From the NCBI GenBank assembly GCA_018365455.1, contig JAGZJZ010000026.1:28827-92826 (forward strand): DNA of 64,000 nt, read 5' to 3'. Position 1 is the first letter of the stretch, and each line of letters starts with the position of its first letter. The notes under the pieces are model-generated. The model searched no databases and was not told the origin of the DNA. It saw only the letters and a program-made list of their open reading frames with translations. This stretch comes from Clostridiales bacterium. GTDB lineage: Bacteria; Bacillota; Clostridia; Lachnospirales; Lachnospiraceae. This document shows, in pieces, positions 56,101-63,016 of this stretch. The position numbers were made by a program, and so were the translations under genes.

Positions 56101-56748
56101 AGTGTCTTGTATTTTGCTTTCCTCATTAGGTTCTGACTCAACAGCGGGATGTTTTTCTGTATTATTTTCTTCATGAAGATCTGTCTGGCTAACGGATTGC
56201 TCTGAATTCCCTTCCCCTTGTATCCCTGACTCACCAGTTAATTCTTCTGTATTACTTTCCGCATTCGTTTCTGACTCTCCTCCGGGATGCTCTTCTGTAT
56301 TGCTCTGCGCATTCGTCTCTGGCTCTCCCCCTGGATGCTCTTCTGTACTGCTCTGCGCGTTCGTCTCTGGCTCTCCAATGGGATGCTCTTCTGTATTGCT
56401 CTGCGCATTCGTTCCTGGCTCTCCAATGGTATGCTCTTCTGTAATGCCCTGCACATTCGTTCCCGGCTCTCCAATGGTATGCGTATGCTCTTCTGTAATG
56501 CCCTGCTCGTTTGTTCCCGGTTCTTCTTCGTTATCCTCTTTTGAATTGCCCGCCTTGTTCACTCCATACACGCTTGCAAAATCTTCTACTGCATTACTTT
56601 GTGCTTTTGCATCTGTGATCCCAACGGACTCCTTTGATCCATTCTTAACACCCGGTACTCTTTTATCCACCCCATAAGCTATGTCCGGCAGACACAAAGC
56701 AAGGGCTAATATGGTTGCGATCATCCTTCTCCCTGGTTTAATTTTCAT
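50116..56748 (-). CDS. Giant beta-helix surface protein of the pilus operon
   Basis: 2210 aa. Signal peptide (ending IAYG); tandem 16-residue acidic repeats (76-173); BspA-like LRR (about 225-375); right-handed beta-helix with dozens of GGGIYN / GGAIYNN turns resembling polymorphic outer-membrane protein repeats (about 480-1690); an InlB-like repeat (NYLPNGGTGEMVG, about 1765-1815); Ig/cadherin-like modules (about 1860-2110); and a short charged tail. No sortase or SLH motif. Start 13 nt after the last pseudopilin gene places it as the terminal gene of the Tad-like operon, so it may be a pilus-associated or pilus-dependent adhesin. Confidence 0.85.
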   Translation of the reverse strand: MKIKPGRRMIATILALALCLPDIAYGVDKRVPGVKNGSKESVGITDAKAQSNAVEDFASVYGVNKAGNSKEDNEEEPGTNEQGITEEHTHTIGEPGTNVQGITEEHTIGEPGTNAQSNTEEHPIGEPETNAQSSTEEHPGGEPETNAQSNTEEHPGGESETNAESNTEELTGESGIQGEGNSEQSVSQTDLHEENNTEKHPAVESEPNEESKIQDTSNAEQAEKMIFKFSEYVSGEFLDGVLTITGKGEIPDLSMQETNPLNDIQTKIKSIIIDEGITVIGDYTFRNCRNAETLKLPVSLKNIGKYAFAENYCLSKIQLPDNLQIIKEGAFSKDINLKIENFPDSLQQIESNAFFNCFKIRKKDAELKKIKINEDAFFQYPRYVKLEIQSYRKTNDSGEPNFVGGLYYNAYQMTQELQEAELQKLLEKRSGSSGKSGERYKDLKSYYDDIIQQNYPYAKIKYSVSVVDKKAGLKKTISPFAASTRNASNQAELETAIKQSGSGDVINITKNMTLKNVVITNKNITIRASGGNRTITPANGNNVTAFILNGNSKVTFAATGTHTASNGSAAANKLYIGASATKGTGNCINSSNIIVQGTARVTINGNVLVRNSRYHTVYGDPNTTIVLNGGSLMNTAEVTAVNGGGNTFGIGSYGTILIKSGKIYCESTKRKMQYGQGVHSNGGTIEVTGGSIYNCNVGVGVNHGNGANGGNKEDAYATFSGGFIYNNDIGIQINNSIADINSVYVGLTSYTNADTYQVSSNTTYGISISGKSDVWMESAGRIYHTGNEGIHNEGSLDITSNTNGNRTKIWGNAGYGIRNTATGYVYLYGVNIDGAKTGVLNENTRKDSCNIENSPFSTKGTVIQNCTLRGVQNNGNMSIVTVDYGLGNRIEIINNGGGDKGGGIYNNTGRTCLIDAQSSDADSIRINANKGNYGGGIYNDGTVTLKGTVSVSGNTASSSGGAIYNNQNLIINNGRILNNTAATYGGGIMNKNTLTVTGGEITGNRAVANSGGGICNDGGTQGVATVLTISNGKIYNNTSGKGSGIEQHGAYNPKMTVKGGWIYGNAGGYGIHNEAGTVEIKDGAGMGFSSWTNSTVFTSSNNGEGNIYNKGNLSVQGNANAWICLASTTNFNIKNVGTCTINSSGNYPVITGKSTHAVDNSGQMTIAKVLILNAQAGIYNSRNININGGGIYGCTAYGIYNTVTGNVIMGNADIHDNYNYGTGAGVYNLGTYTMSSGYIRNNTSSGGGGVQNNGIFNLKGGEIKDNISGRLGGGIRNDGTFTMSGGGINGNTAASGGGGIFSGRNNDLNISGGTIKNNKVSSGNGGGIYTDTHNAKILSLTNTTITGNTATGGNGGGIYYNASVTLESNNISSNSAVTGGGIAFGGSENTMKSGSVANNTATSWGGGIQVLSGSSLVLNEASIYGNTAPNDGGINNDGIIRMTGGTIHSNKCKAGNTGGGIRLGNASAYFTMTGGRIYGNQGYGIVNTLGTVDIENAPSVGNKWSFIGFEKFENAGSGLTQAQSESNQNSNGAIYNADRLNIKGKTRIYSETAYGINNQGKLNMYNGADCILFGNSDFGIYNGRAGILTIGSENQVRFAKTGLKNEGTATLSGGTLTENSKRGLENTGTFHLYAGDISNNGKQITTKFFPDGFRGSDEMGNSIYQNGILNVKGNPKVSQDIFLTTNHFITVVDICESDFIMSLNKNDTFKGRILANYIFNTKKQTAKYSLEDRTKETAEEKGIVIDDQSGVDDAYPYQVLLDGKSVLINYLPNGGTGEMVGDIVPLEDDYVLRENEFQYKDHSYAGWDPEPRKQSLDIRFQPGQVVVPATTFPDYLKQTNSKQILNNSIQYSLTVSAIVAAYGRPVSRESDGVDYDYLLELNALWNEAPIIDIKILEFYEGEMVKKDQLMQEIYLSDNGATDKEDGLRSKGMEYYPHLLDDKVKIIGVDYHAIKNGYIPSKNKIVFHTDMPDDYFFDTYNQKGMEQNEVVSHKLTFQVEDSAGNVTVKESDIRIIYNNYPTLKVPENLIITTEELRMNPLTMNDLRGYAKANDIEDDAAKNQGLTDADGNLINIQEKVEIVSIQDALGNTIHPENILDVNEYFVTYSVKDRFGKETQKTMKLTVVEPAELTVNHIEYVRFISLKYLDTLDKHSKWNKEELKTILENEKFINTKVYTHEQVVKIKKLMKGLKTKQDYEYVLKVIKENYMNK
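56230..56523. repeat. 48-bp tandem repeat coding for 16-residue acidic units
   Basis: Five to six units of the form GEPxTNAQSNTEEHPI in the giant protein, the first slightly longer (an extra HT). Similar units in DNA as well as protein, so copy number may vary by slippage. Confidence 0.85.
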
Positions 56749-56761
56749 TATCTATTACCCC

Positions 56762-57352
56762 CTATCTGCATACTGCACGAAATGTCATATCCTCAGTTAC
56801 AATAATTTTACCGAAATCACCATCCCATGCACTATCCCCAGTTAATTCCCACCGGATTAAATTAGCAGGCTCCGGTTGTGGTGCTGTCAGGCGCCCCTCA
56901 TGGTAGACCTGGATCTGCCGAAACAATGTTCCATCTTTATTTAGAAAGGTAACCTGATAAAATTTGTCATTTGGATCCTGAAACTGCTCGAAAATTACTG
57001 TTTTTCTGACTGCAATTTCCCCAACCTTTCCTGTAAAATATTTAAAGTGTTCTATGGCTTCCACATCCATACACCCATTTTCAAAGTCTATTGTTTTAAC
57101 ACGAATTTCTATATCTGCATCGCTGGATATTTGTGCAAATAAGTTTCCGGTTAGATCTGCAATCAGCTCTTCCTGATCTCTGATTGGATATGTATGATCC
57201 AGATATTTTACTTCCATTGTCTGTTCAATTGCATTTGAAAGACTTTTTTCCAGCTCCGATTTTCTGATATTTCTTCCGGAAACTGTATAAATGATGCTTC
57301 CTGTCAAAAGTAATACCAGAATGCTGATAAATGCTATGATGCCTGCTTTCAT
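56762..57352 (-). CDS. Pseudopilin/TadE-F-like membrane-anchored protein
   Basis: 196 aa. One N-terminal helix (FISILVLLLTGSIIYTV) and an extracellular domain; the C-terminal end DGDFGKIIVTEDMTFRAVCR resembles an InlB/bacterial-repeat finish. Twelve nt upstream is a similar smaller protein. Probably a minor component of the Tad-like pilus. Confidence 0.6.
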   Translation of the reverse strand: MKAGIIAFISILVLLLTGSIIYTVSGRNIRKSELEKSLSNAIEQTMEVKYLDHTYPIRDQEELIADLTGNLFAQISSDADIEIRVKTIDFENGCMDVEAIEHFKYFTGKVGEIAVRKTVIFEQFQDPNDKFYQVTFLNKDGTLFRQIQVYHEGRLTAPQPEPANLIRWELTGDSAWDGDFGKIIVTEDMTFRAVCR

Positions 57353-57363
57353 ATAATCCTCCC

Positions 57364-57699
57364 CTATCTTGCATAGCCACGTATTGTATGTTGTTCCTTT
57401 GTAATATTTAAAATTCCAATATCATAGTTATAGTTTAGAACCACTTCGGCTGTTTTCTTATGATCTTCTATTTCATAGGGAAGTATTGGTTCGAGAACAT
57501 AGCCTTTATCTGATGCATCGGTATATAAGCTTTCGATTACTTCCTGATTAAAATTACTGGATTCCAGCTCATTTATAATTGATGCGTGATAGTCTCTTGC
57601 ATTTGCCGTATTGATAGAAGCCGTAATATATGCGGTTCCTGAAATGGCAAGTAGTGCAAATGTAATGATAATCATAAAAAATTCAACAATTCCTTTCAT
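57364..57699 (-). CDS. TadE/F-like small pseudopilin
   Basis: 111 aa. MKGIVEFFMIIITFALLAIS is a single N-terminal helix with a Glu at position 6, followed by NTANARDYHASIINELESSN, the short helix seen after the membrane segment in TadE/TadF proteins. GAGGGAG precedes the ATG. Confidence 0.65.
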   Translation of the reverse strand: MKGIVEFFMIIITFALLAISGTAYITASINTANARDYHASIINELESSNFNQEVIESLYTDASDKGYVLEPILPYEIEDHKKTAEVVLNYNYDIGILNITKEQHTIRGYAR

Positions 57700-57720
57700 C
57701 TTTTCTCCCTCATTTTTTAT

Positions 57721-57825
57721 TTAGTACGACAACGCCTGCATCACTGCCCACAAAATTTTTACCAGAGACAAACCGATTATAACAATTGCCGCTGTCTGTC
57801 CATATTCCTCTAAGATATCCTTCAT
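57721..57825 (-). CDS. Leaderless Flp-like pilin peptide, 34 aa
   Basis: MKDILEEYGQTAAIVIIG begins like the other pilin-like proteins of this operon: Met-Lys, two residues, a hydrophobic residue, an acidic residue, Glu-Tyr-Gly, then one membrane helix. It ends QALSY. Ribosome binding site is weak (AGG at about -9). A different frame across the same stretch is also open, but lacks a start and this signature. Confidence 0.65.
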   Translation of the reverse strand: MKDILEEYGQTAAIVIIGLSLVKILWAVMQALSY

Positions 57826-57881
57826 AAATTACCTGTACCCCATCTAAAAGTTTTTTGTCATCTCTGCCAGTCACTGCATAT

Positions 57882-59006
57882 CTAGACTTTTATTCCCATA
57901 TACTTCACATGGGAGCCATTCTGTTTTATATTTTCCTGAATTACCATTTCTTTTAAGGTAGAACTATTAGTTTCATCTGCTCCATAGATTTTCAGAGAAA
58001 CACCGCCTGTTTGGCTTGCTGTCAGCTCCAGACAGTCCAGATAGCTGATAGGATCTGCTTGAATGAATAATTCTCCCCTCAGCTTTACACATCCCGAAAA
58101 GGCTTCATCCATCCTGCTGACAGAGGAAAAAACAGGTCCCATTCCAGTCATTTCTGAACAGCCTTTAAAAGCCTGACTGATATCTTCCACGGTATTTTCA
58201 ATAAAACCATATCTTATAGATACACAGTTCTGAAAAGTTCCCTGCATTCTGCGGACTCCATGAAACTTAGGTATCATTTCCAGTCTGGAACACCCGCTGA
58301 ACCAGTAACTGACATTTTCTGTCTGGACAGTATCTGCAATTTCACATTCCGTTATTTTATCTGCATAATCTTTCAGCCAGGGTATCTGGCCAGCACTACC
58401 ATATTCCTTTACCGCTCCTTCTCCATCAATGGTAAGGGCATACCGCTTTCCTAGATTGCCTGATGTCTGATCATCATACTCAAAGACCTTTGCCATTACC
58501 GTCTGGGGTACTTTTCCAACATCCCATTCTTTTAAAAGCTTTGCGGCTTCCGGACTATCCGAATTATTTACTATCGCTACTGCAAATTTTTTATCCGTTG
58601 TAAGTCCCTGTGAATCCTCTGCGTGAAACAGAAAAGACATCGTTCCAAACTGGACTGCCCGTATTTCGTAATCGGATGATACCTGTGTCCCATCCTCCAG
58701 GTAGTAACGGATATTCTCTTTCAGATCATTACCATCTGCATCCGCAACCCTTAATACCAAATCACGAATAAATATTTTATCCCCCAGCTTTAACTGGGGC
58801 GAACCAAAAACAAACTTTGGTTTTTCTCTTTTTGACAGACTGGTAAGTTTATATTTTGTTTCTTCGTTTCGAACATTTGGATTAGCAGGCTTCAGACGGT
58901 CCACCATATCCATAAACGCTCCATGAAACAGTAATATCATCATACAGATCACCCCGATTATGGATATTATGATTACTTTTCCATACTCCTGAATAAAAAC
59001 CTTCAT
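57882..59006 (-). CDS. Minor pilin with BspA/DUF285-type leucine-rich head
   Basis: 374 aa. The start MKVFIQEYGKVIIISIIGVI has the same EYG-plus-helix motif as the short pilins, then a stalk (about 40-190) and a head of DUF285-like LRR units (YWFSGCSRLEMIPKFHGV, ISQAFKGCSEMTGMGPVF, MDEAFSGCVKLRG). GGGAGG precedes the ATG. Probably an adhesive tip or decorated pilin. Confidence 0.72.
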   Translation of the reverse strand: MKVFIQEYGKVIIISIIGVICMMILLFHGAFMDMVDRLKPANPNVRNEETKYKLTSLSKREKPKFVFGSPQLKLGDKIFIRDLVLRVADADGNDLKENIRYYLEDGTQVSSDYEIRAVQFGTMSFLFHAEDSQGLTTDKKFAVAIVNNSDSPEAAKLLKEWDVGKVPQTVMAKVFEYDDQTSGNLGKRYALTIDGEGAVKEYGSAGQIPWLKDYADKITECEIADTVQTENVSYWFSGCSRLEMIPKFHGVRRMQGTFQNCVSIRYGFIENTVEDISQAFKGCSEMTGMGPVFSSVSRMDEAFSGCVKLRGELFIQADPISYLDCLELTASQTGGVSLKIYGADETNSSTLKEMVIQENIKQNGSHVKYMGIKV

Positions 59007-59033
59007 CTCACAACCTCCCGCTTATCATTGCTC

Positions 59034-59189
59034 TTAAATGGCTATGCCAAATACCATACTTGAAAATCTTCTTGCCAATACTTCTAAAAATCCACCTTCT
59101 TTTAATCCACTGAATAAAAACATTAATATCAGCCCCGCCAAAATAATTCCGATTATTACGTAGGCATACTCTTCTAAAACTGCTTTCAT
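59034..59189 (-). CDS. Leaderless Flp-like pilin, 51 aa
   Basis: MKAVLEEYAYVIIGIILAGL: same N-terminal signature (here EYA) and one membrane helix, followed by a short amphipathic tail ending FGIAI. AGGAGGGG just before the ATG. Lies between the TadB/C-like and LRR-pilin genes. Confidence 0.78.
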   Translation of the reverse strand: MKAVLEEYAYVIIGIILAGLILMFLFSGLKEGGFLEVLARRFSSMVFGIAI

Positions 59190-59201
59190 TTTACCCCTCC
59201 T

Positions 59202-60704
59202 CTACATTCCCTGGGTCAAATTCAGTAAGGACATCAGAAAGACTCCCAGGTCTGTCATCATTTTCAGGGATCCGGTTACCATTGGAATTAGCACCAGCAT
59301 TCCTGTCCCTGCTGTCTTATCTTCATTTATGATTCTTTCCGACTTATCCAAGAGCCGGTTATTACGCTCCACCAGAAATATAATCTGATTTTTAAAATCT
59401 TCCAAGCCGGATTCAGACATGGAATACAGCATCCGAAGTACAGACTGCACATCCGGCAAATCAAATCCGGACATAAATCCCAGATATGGTTCAATGGCTG
59501 CAGGATTTTTTTCTATATTATCTACTAGCTTACGCAAATCTTCTCTGAGCACATAGGGCGCCCTGTCAACAGACTTTGTCAGCGCTACCTGGGGATTGTC
59601 TGTTTGCAGCAGCAGTGACATCTCCATAATCCAGATCGGAAATGCCTTATCCACTTCCCTAACCATCCTTTTTTTCGCCATCTTAAGTCCCATTCCGGGC
59701 TGCATCAGCGCATATATAACAGCCGATGCCCCAATGACCGTAACCGGAATATTTTGAAGAATGGTTCCGGCTGCACAGATTATCAGGCAGATTCCAGCCA
59801 TGAAAAAGGATTTTTGTCTTTCTTTTTTGGGATTTTGCTTCATAACCCGATCATAACATCTTTGGATCTCTTCACAGTTTTCTTCCAGGTCGTTTAACCA
59901 GTCCACACTGAGCTTCTTCTGCCCCACATACCAGATAATAATATTACTGATCATCAAAGACATGGTTGCTGCCTGGGATAACCCGTTACCAAGCGTCTGA
60001 AAGTCCTTTGGCAGCATGAACATCGTCAGTCCGCAGATCAAAAAGGAAAGTGCCAGGGAAATCGTAATCTTTACTTTGAGATTACTTCGATTCTTTTCCA
60101 GTTCATAGACTCTTTCTATCCACATTCTGCGGTCTTCCAGTAAGATATCAATTGCACCGTTAAACTCGCCGCCAAAATTCTCTACCTTTATTAAAAATTC
60201 ATGTGCCTGACGCATCCTGCGGCAGCCATAAGACTCTTCCATCTCCAAAAATGCATCCCGGTATAAATCTCCACCTTCTCCAATGGGTTTATTTTGAATG
60301 GCATCCATGACCTTCAGAATATGATCATGCATCTGCCCTTCTGGAAATACAGCCAGTGTATCCTGTAATGATGTGAGTATCTTAGGTCCTTTACGAAAGG
60401 AATACAGAAGCTGCTCCAGATAATTGGTTACATCCAGAAACCGTTTCTGCTGGTACATATTCTGATACGTATTCAAAATGATAAAAGGGGATAAGAACAG
60501 AGAAAAAATCGATACCGCCAGAATATAAGGCAGTTGTAATTGATAGATGATACTTATGATAAAAATACTGACCAGTGCCAGCAGATAAAATTTCCAAAAA
60601 CCCAGCAAGGAAAAATGATACCCATACCGGTTTACTTCATACACCAGATTTCTGGGACTTAACCAGTTAAAGATGCCTGGTTTTCTTTTTCTACTCATTG
60701 CCAA
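59202..60704 (-). CDS. Tad pilus platform protein (TadB/TadC-like, GspF superfamily, double length)
   Basis: 500 aa with membrane pairs near 35-75, 205-265, 295-340 and 475-495. Two GspF-like halves (LEQLLYSFRKGPKILTSLQD and WIMEMSLLLQTDNPQVALTK) suggest a fused TadB-TadC. TTG at 60704 has GGGAGG at ideal spacing; an ATG at 60698 overlapping the ATPase stop (ATGA) is the alternative start. Inner-membrane platform worked by the adjacent ATPase. Confidence 0.8.
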   Translation of the reverse strand: MAMSRKRKPGIFNWLSPRNLVYEVNRYGYHFSLLGFWKFYLLALVSIFIISIIYQLQLPYILAVSIFSLFLSPFIILNTYQNMYQQKRFLDVTNYLEQLLYSFRKGPKILTSLQDTLAVFPEGQMHDHILKVMDAIQNKPIGEGGDLYRDAFLEMEESYGCRRMRQAHEFLIKVENFGGEFNGAIDILLEDRRMWIERVYELEKNRSNLKVKITISLALSFLICGLTMFMLPKDFQTLGNGLSQAATMSLMISNIIIWYVGQKKLSVDWLNDLEENCEEIQRCYDRVMKQNPKKERQKSFFMAGICLIICAAGTILQNIPVTVIGASAVIYALMQPGMGLKMAKKRMVREVDKAFPIWIMEMSLLLQTDNPQVALTKSVDRAPYVLREDLRKLVDNIEKNPAAIEPYLGFMSGFDLPDVQSVLRMLYSMSESGLEDFKNQIIFLVERNNRLLDKSERIINEDKTAGTGMLVLIPMVTGSLKMMTDLGVFLMSLLNLTQGM

Positions 60705-61765
60705 TCTTCATACCTCCCCGTTACCCGGAAGGGATTATGGATGTTGTCCTGTAGGAATTTCTTCTCAATATTCTGAGGAAGTCCGCGCTGTGTCATACCG
60801 CCATTTTCAGCAAGCATCATTATTTCATTCACCCCTTTGCCTTCATTTCTGTTATAGATACCGATTTGCTCTATAAACCGCTGGATTACTCCTGCACTGT
60901 TAATTCGCTTTTTCAATAAAACACCTACATTCACAAAGGAATAGATATCATTTTCCATGCGGTTTGCCGAAAAGGAATCCTTCATCATATTTTGGATTCT
61001 ATCCGGGACTTTGCGAACATCATCCGTATGCAAAGTCGTCAGACAATGGGTACCCGTACTCATTGCCTCCAGCAGATATTTTACTTCTGTCGATCTGGCT
61101 TCTGAAAGCATAATCCACTTTGGATTTTGACGCAGACATGCTTTTATTGCCTTTGTATAGTCAAATAGTTTTTCATTTACTTTCAATTCCACTGCATCCT
61201 TTCCGGGATTAATGTCTGCATAGTGTATCTCCAGATTGTCCTCAATCGTGATGACTCTTTCATTGTCGGGTACAAATCTGGTGAGATATTTGAGTAATTC
61301 CGTCTTTCCCGATCCCGGCAATCCGCACATAATAATATTCATATGGGCTTTTACGGCATTTTCTAAAAATGCCATCATTTCTCCGGAACAATAGCCGCAC
61401 TTCTGCATTAACGGCTCGGTGAGCCGACGGCAGGGATCTGTTTTCCGGATGGATACTGATCTGCCCGTACTTGCTACGCTTTCATGTATAATTGATATCC
61501 GCAGTGTTTTTGTTTCTGCCTCCAGCAGATTTTCATTTTTATTAAAGTTTGCGCTGACCGCATTGGACAGACGCATACTGAACTGATTAATAAAATCCGG
61601 TGTTACTTCTATGTCTTTTGCAAGGAACCGCCCCTTTTCCAGGTGATCTATCCAGGTATCTCTGCCATTATAATTAATGTCCGTTACCAGGTCATCCTTG
61701 ACATACTTTAAGAAAGGTCCATAATTTTCTTCTTTAAAAGTCCAAAAATCATCTTTAAGATTAAT
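60695..61765 (-). CDS. tadA: TadA/CpaF-type pilus assembly ATPase with probable ATT start
   Basis: 356 aa if started at ATT 61765. The N-terminal domain (VTDINYNGRDTWIDHLEKGR) and the VirB11/TadA core follow: SASTGRSVSIRKT-like segment, Walker A CGLPGSGKTELL, then WIMLSEARSTEV and TGTHCLTTLHTDD. The frame stays open upstream to about 61900 with no ATG, GTG or TTG before Met 61576, which would cut off the N-terminal domain. AAAGGAG (61774-61780) stands 8 nt before the ATT. Powers pilin assembly. Confidence 0.82.
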   Translation of the reverse strand: MNLKDDFWTFKEENYGPFLKYVKDDLVTDINYNGRDTWIDHLEKGRFLAKDIEVTPDFINQFSMRLSNAVSANFNKNENLLEAETKTLRISIIHESVASTGRSVSIRKTDPCRRLTEPLMQKCGYCSGEMMAFLENAVKAHMNIIMCGLPGSGKTELLKYLTRFVPDNERVITIEDNLEIHYADINPGKDAVELKVNEKLFDYTKAIKACLRQNPKWIMLSEARSTEVKYLLEAMSTGTHCLTTLHTDDVRKVPDRIQNMMKDSFSANRMENDIYSFVNVGVLLKKRINSAGVIQRFIEQIGIYNRNEGKGVNEIMMLAENGGMTQRGLPQNIEKKFLQDNIHNPFRVTGRYEDWQ

Positions 61766-61821
61766 ACTGCATTCTCCTTTCTTTTTGCAGGAACTTGTTA
61801 CAGTCCCTGCATTCTCCTGTA

Positions 61822-62001
61822 CTACCAGGGCATTGTAATTTGAGGTGGACTTGTGATACCGGATTTGGTAATGAAATTTGTAACGGTGGCTGCGACTGCT
61901 TCACCGATATAATGACCTAATGGGGTTGCCAGTAAAACCATAATCAATGCAATAATTGCAACAATTATGATGATACCGTATTCCTCCAGAAATGCTTTCA
62001 T
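61822..62001 (-). CDS. Leaderless Flp-like major pilin candidate, 59 aa
   Basis: MKAFLEEYGIIIIVAIIALI followed by an Ala/Gly-rich tail ending PPQITMPW. The EYG plus long hydrophobic helix matches Flp pilins (mature Glu5-Tyr6), but the usual charged leader and Gly/Ala cleavage site are absent. AAAGGAGG 9 nt before the ATG; first gene after the promoter, fitting a major subunit. Confidence 0.75.
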   Translation of the reverse strand: MKAFLEEYGIIIIVAIIALIMVLLATPLGHYIGEAVAATVTNFITKSGITSPPQITMPW

Positions 62002-62145
62002 AGGCATATTCCTCCTTTCCATATTTTTCTATAGAGAATCCCTAAATAAAGTCAGAGATGTTCTATCATGGTAATCCTTAATACTGTTTTAAAAAATGGG
62101 AAAATCTTTGGCGAATGCCAGAATTTATATTTGTAAGATATTCAT

Positions 62146-62174
62146 ACTTTAACATAAGATATTTTCTTTGTCAA
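62146..62174 (-). promoter_or_regulatory. Promoter of the Tad-like pilus operon
   Basis: Minus strand TTGACA (62174-62169), 17-nt spacer, TAAAGT (62151-62146). Leader about 138 nt. Confidence 0.65.
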
Positions 62175-62175
62175 T

Positions 62176-62219
62176 AGAAAAAGAGTGATGTTTTTTTATT
62201 TTTTTAAACATCACTCTTT
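62176..62219 (-). terminator. Terminator of truA, overlapping its stop codon
   Basis: Minus strand AAAGAGTGATGTTT and AAACATCACTCTTT pair around a T/A loop and are followed by TTTC. The truA TGA is inside the 5' arm. Confidence 0.8.
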
Positions 62220-62957
62220 ATCTTTATATTCTATTTTTACCAGCGTCAACCCTTCCGGCCTTGCTGTTTCACCTGCTTTTTTCCGATCTCTGCCTTCTAA
62301 AATCTCCATTATATACTCCGGTTCAAAGCTTCCATTCCCTACCCGGATAAGCGTACCTGCGATAATCCGAATCATATTATACAAGAATCCGTTACCCCTG
62401 ACACGGATTGTAATCAGGTCATCCTTTTTGTCAATATCCAGTGAATAGATGGTTCTTACCGTATTTGTGATTTCCGGTTTGTGGGTACAAAGTCCCGCAA
62501 AATCGTGTTCCCCAATCATATAAGCAGCCGCTTTTTGCATACGCTTCACATCCAGGGGAATATAGTAGAACAGGGAATACAGACGGCGAACAGGATCCTG
62601 AAATCGTTTATTCAAAATTTTATACTCATATGTCTTCACTGTTTTGCAGAATCTCGGATGAAAGTCTTCGGATACTTCTCTGGATTCCTGGATCCGGATA
62701 TCTGCCGGGAGCCTGGTATTCATGGCATAAGAAATCTTATCTGCCGGCATTCTCGCCATTGTATCAAACACAGCTACATTTCCCAGGGCATGTACCCCGG
62801 CATCTGTCCTGCTGGCACCGATCACCTTAATTTCCTCTTGCAGCAGTTCGGAAAGATGACGATTCAATTCATCCTCAATCGTATTTCCATTGGGCTGAAC
62901 CTGCCAGCCGCAGTAATTTGTGCCGTCGTAAGCAACTACTAATTTTACTCGTTTCAT
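62211..62957 (-). CDS. truA: tRNA pseudouridine synthase A
   Basis: 248 aa. GASRTDAGVHALG holds the catalytic Asp, and YDGTNYCGWQVQPNGNTIED is the conserved N-terminus. Makes pseudouridine at positions 38-40 of tRNA anticodon arms. Start at 62957 with AAAGG upstream. Preceded by ecfT as in other Firmicutes, but not followed by rplM here. Confidence 0.96.
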   Translation of the reverse strand: MKRVKLVVAYDGTNYCGWQVQPNGNTIEDELNRHLSELLQEEIKVIGASRTDAGVHALGNVAVFDTMARMPADKISYAMNTRLPADIRIQESREVSEDFHPRFCKTVKTYEYKILNKRFQDPVRRLYSLFYYIPLDVKRMQKAAAYMIGEHDFAGLCTHKPEITNTVRTIYSLDIDKKDDLITIRVRGNGFLYNMIRIIAGTLIRVGNGSFEPEYIMEILEGRDRKKAGETARPEGLTLVKIEYKDKE

Positions 62958-63016
62958 GTCACACACCTTTTTACAGACTACTTTTTATACACTACTTTTT
63001 TACAGAACTCCAGAAT

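Noticed and set aside
56287..56677. Long plus-strand open frames opposite the acidic repeats of the giant protein
   Set aside because: They arise from the repeat composition on the opposite strand; no ribosome binding site and no recognisable protein features.
57724..57890. Alternative open frame across the 34-aa pilin gene
   Set aside because: No good start or ribosome binding site, whereas the 34-aa frame has the operon's pilin signature.
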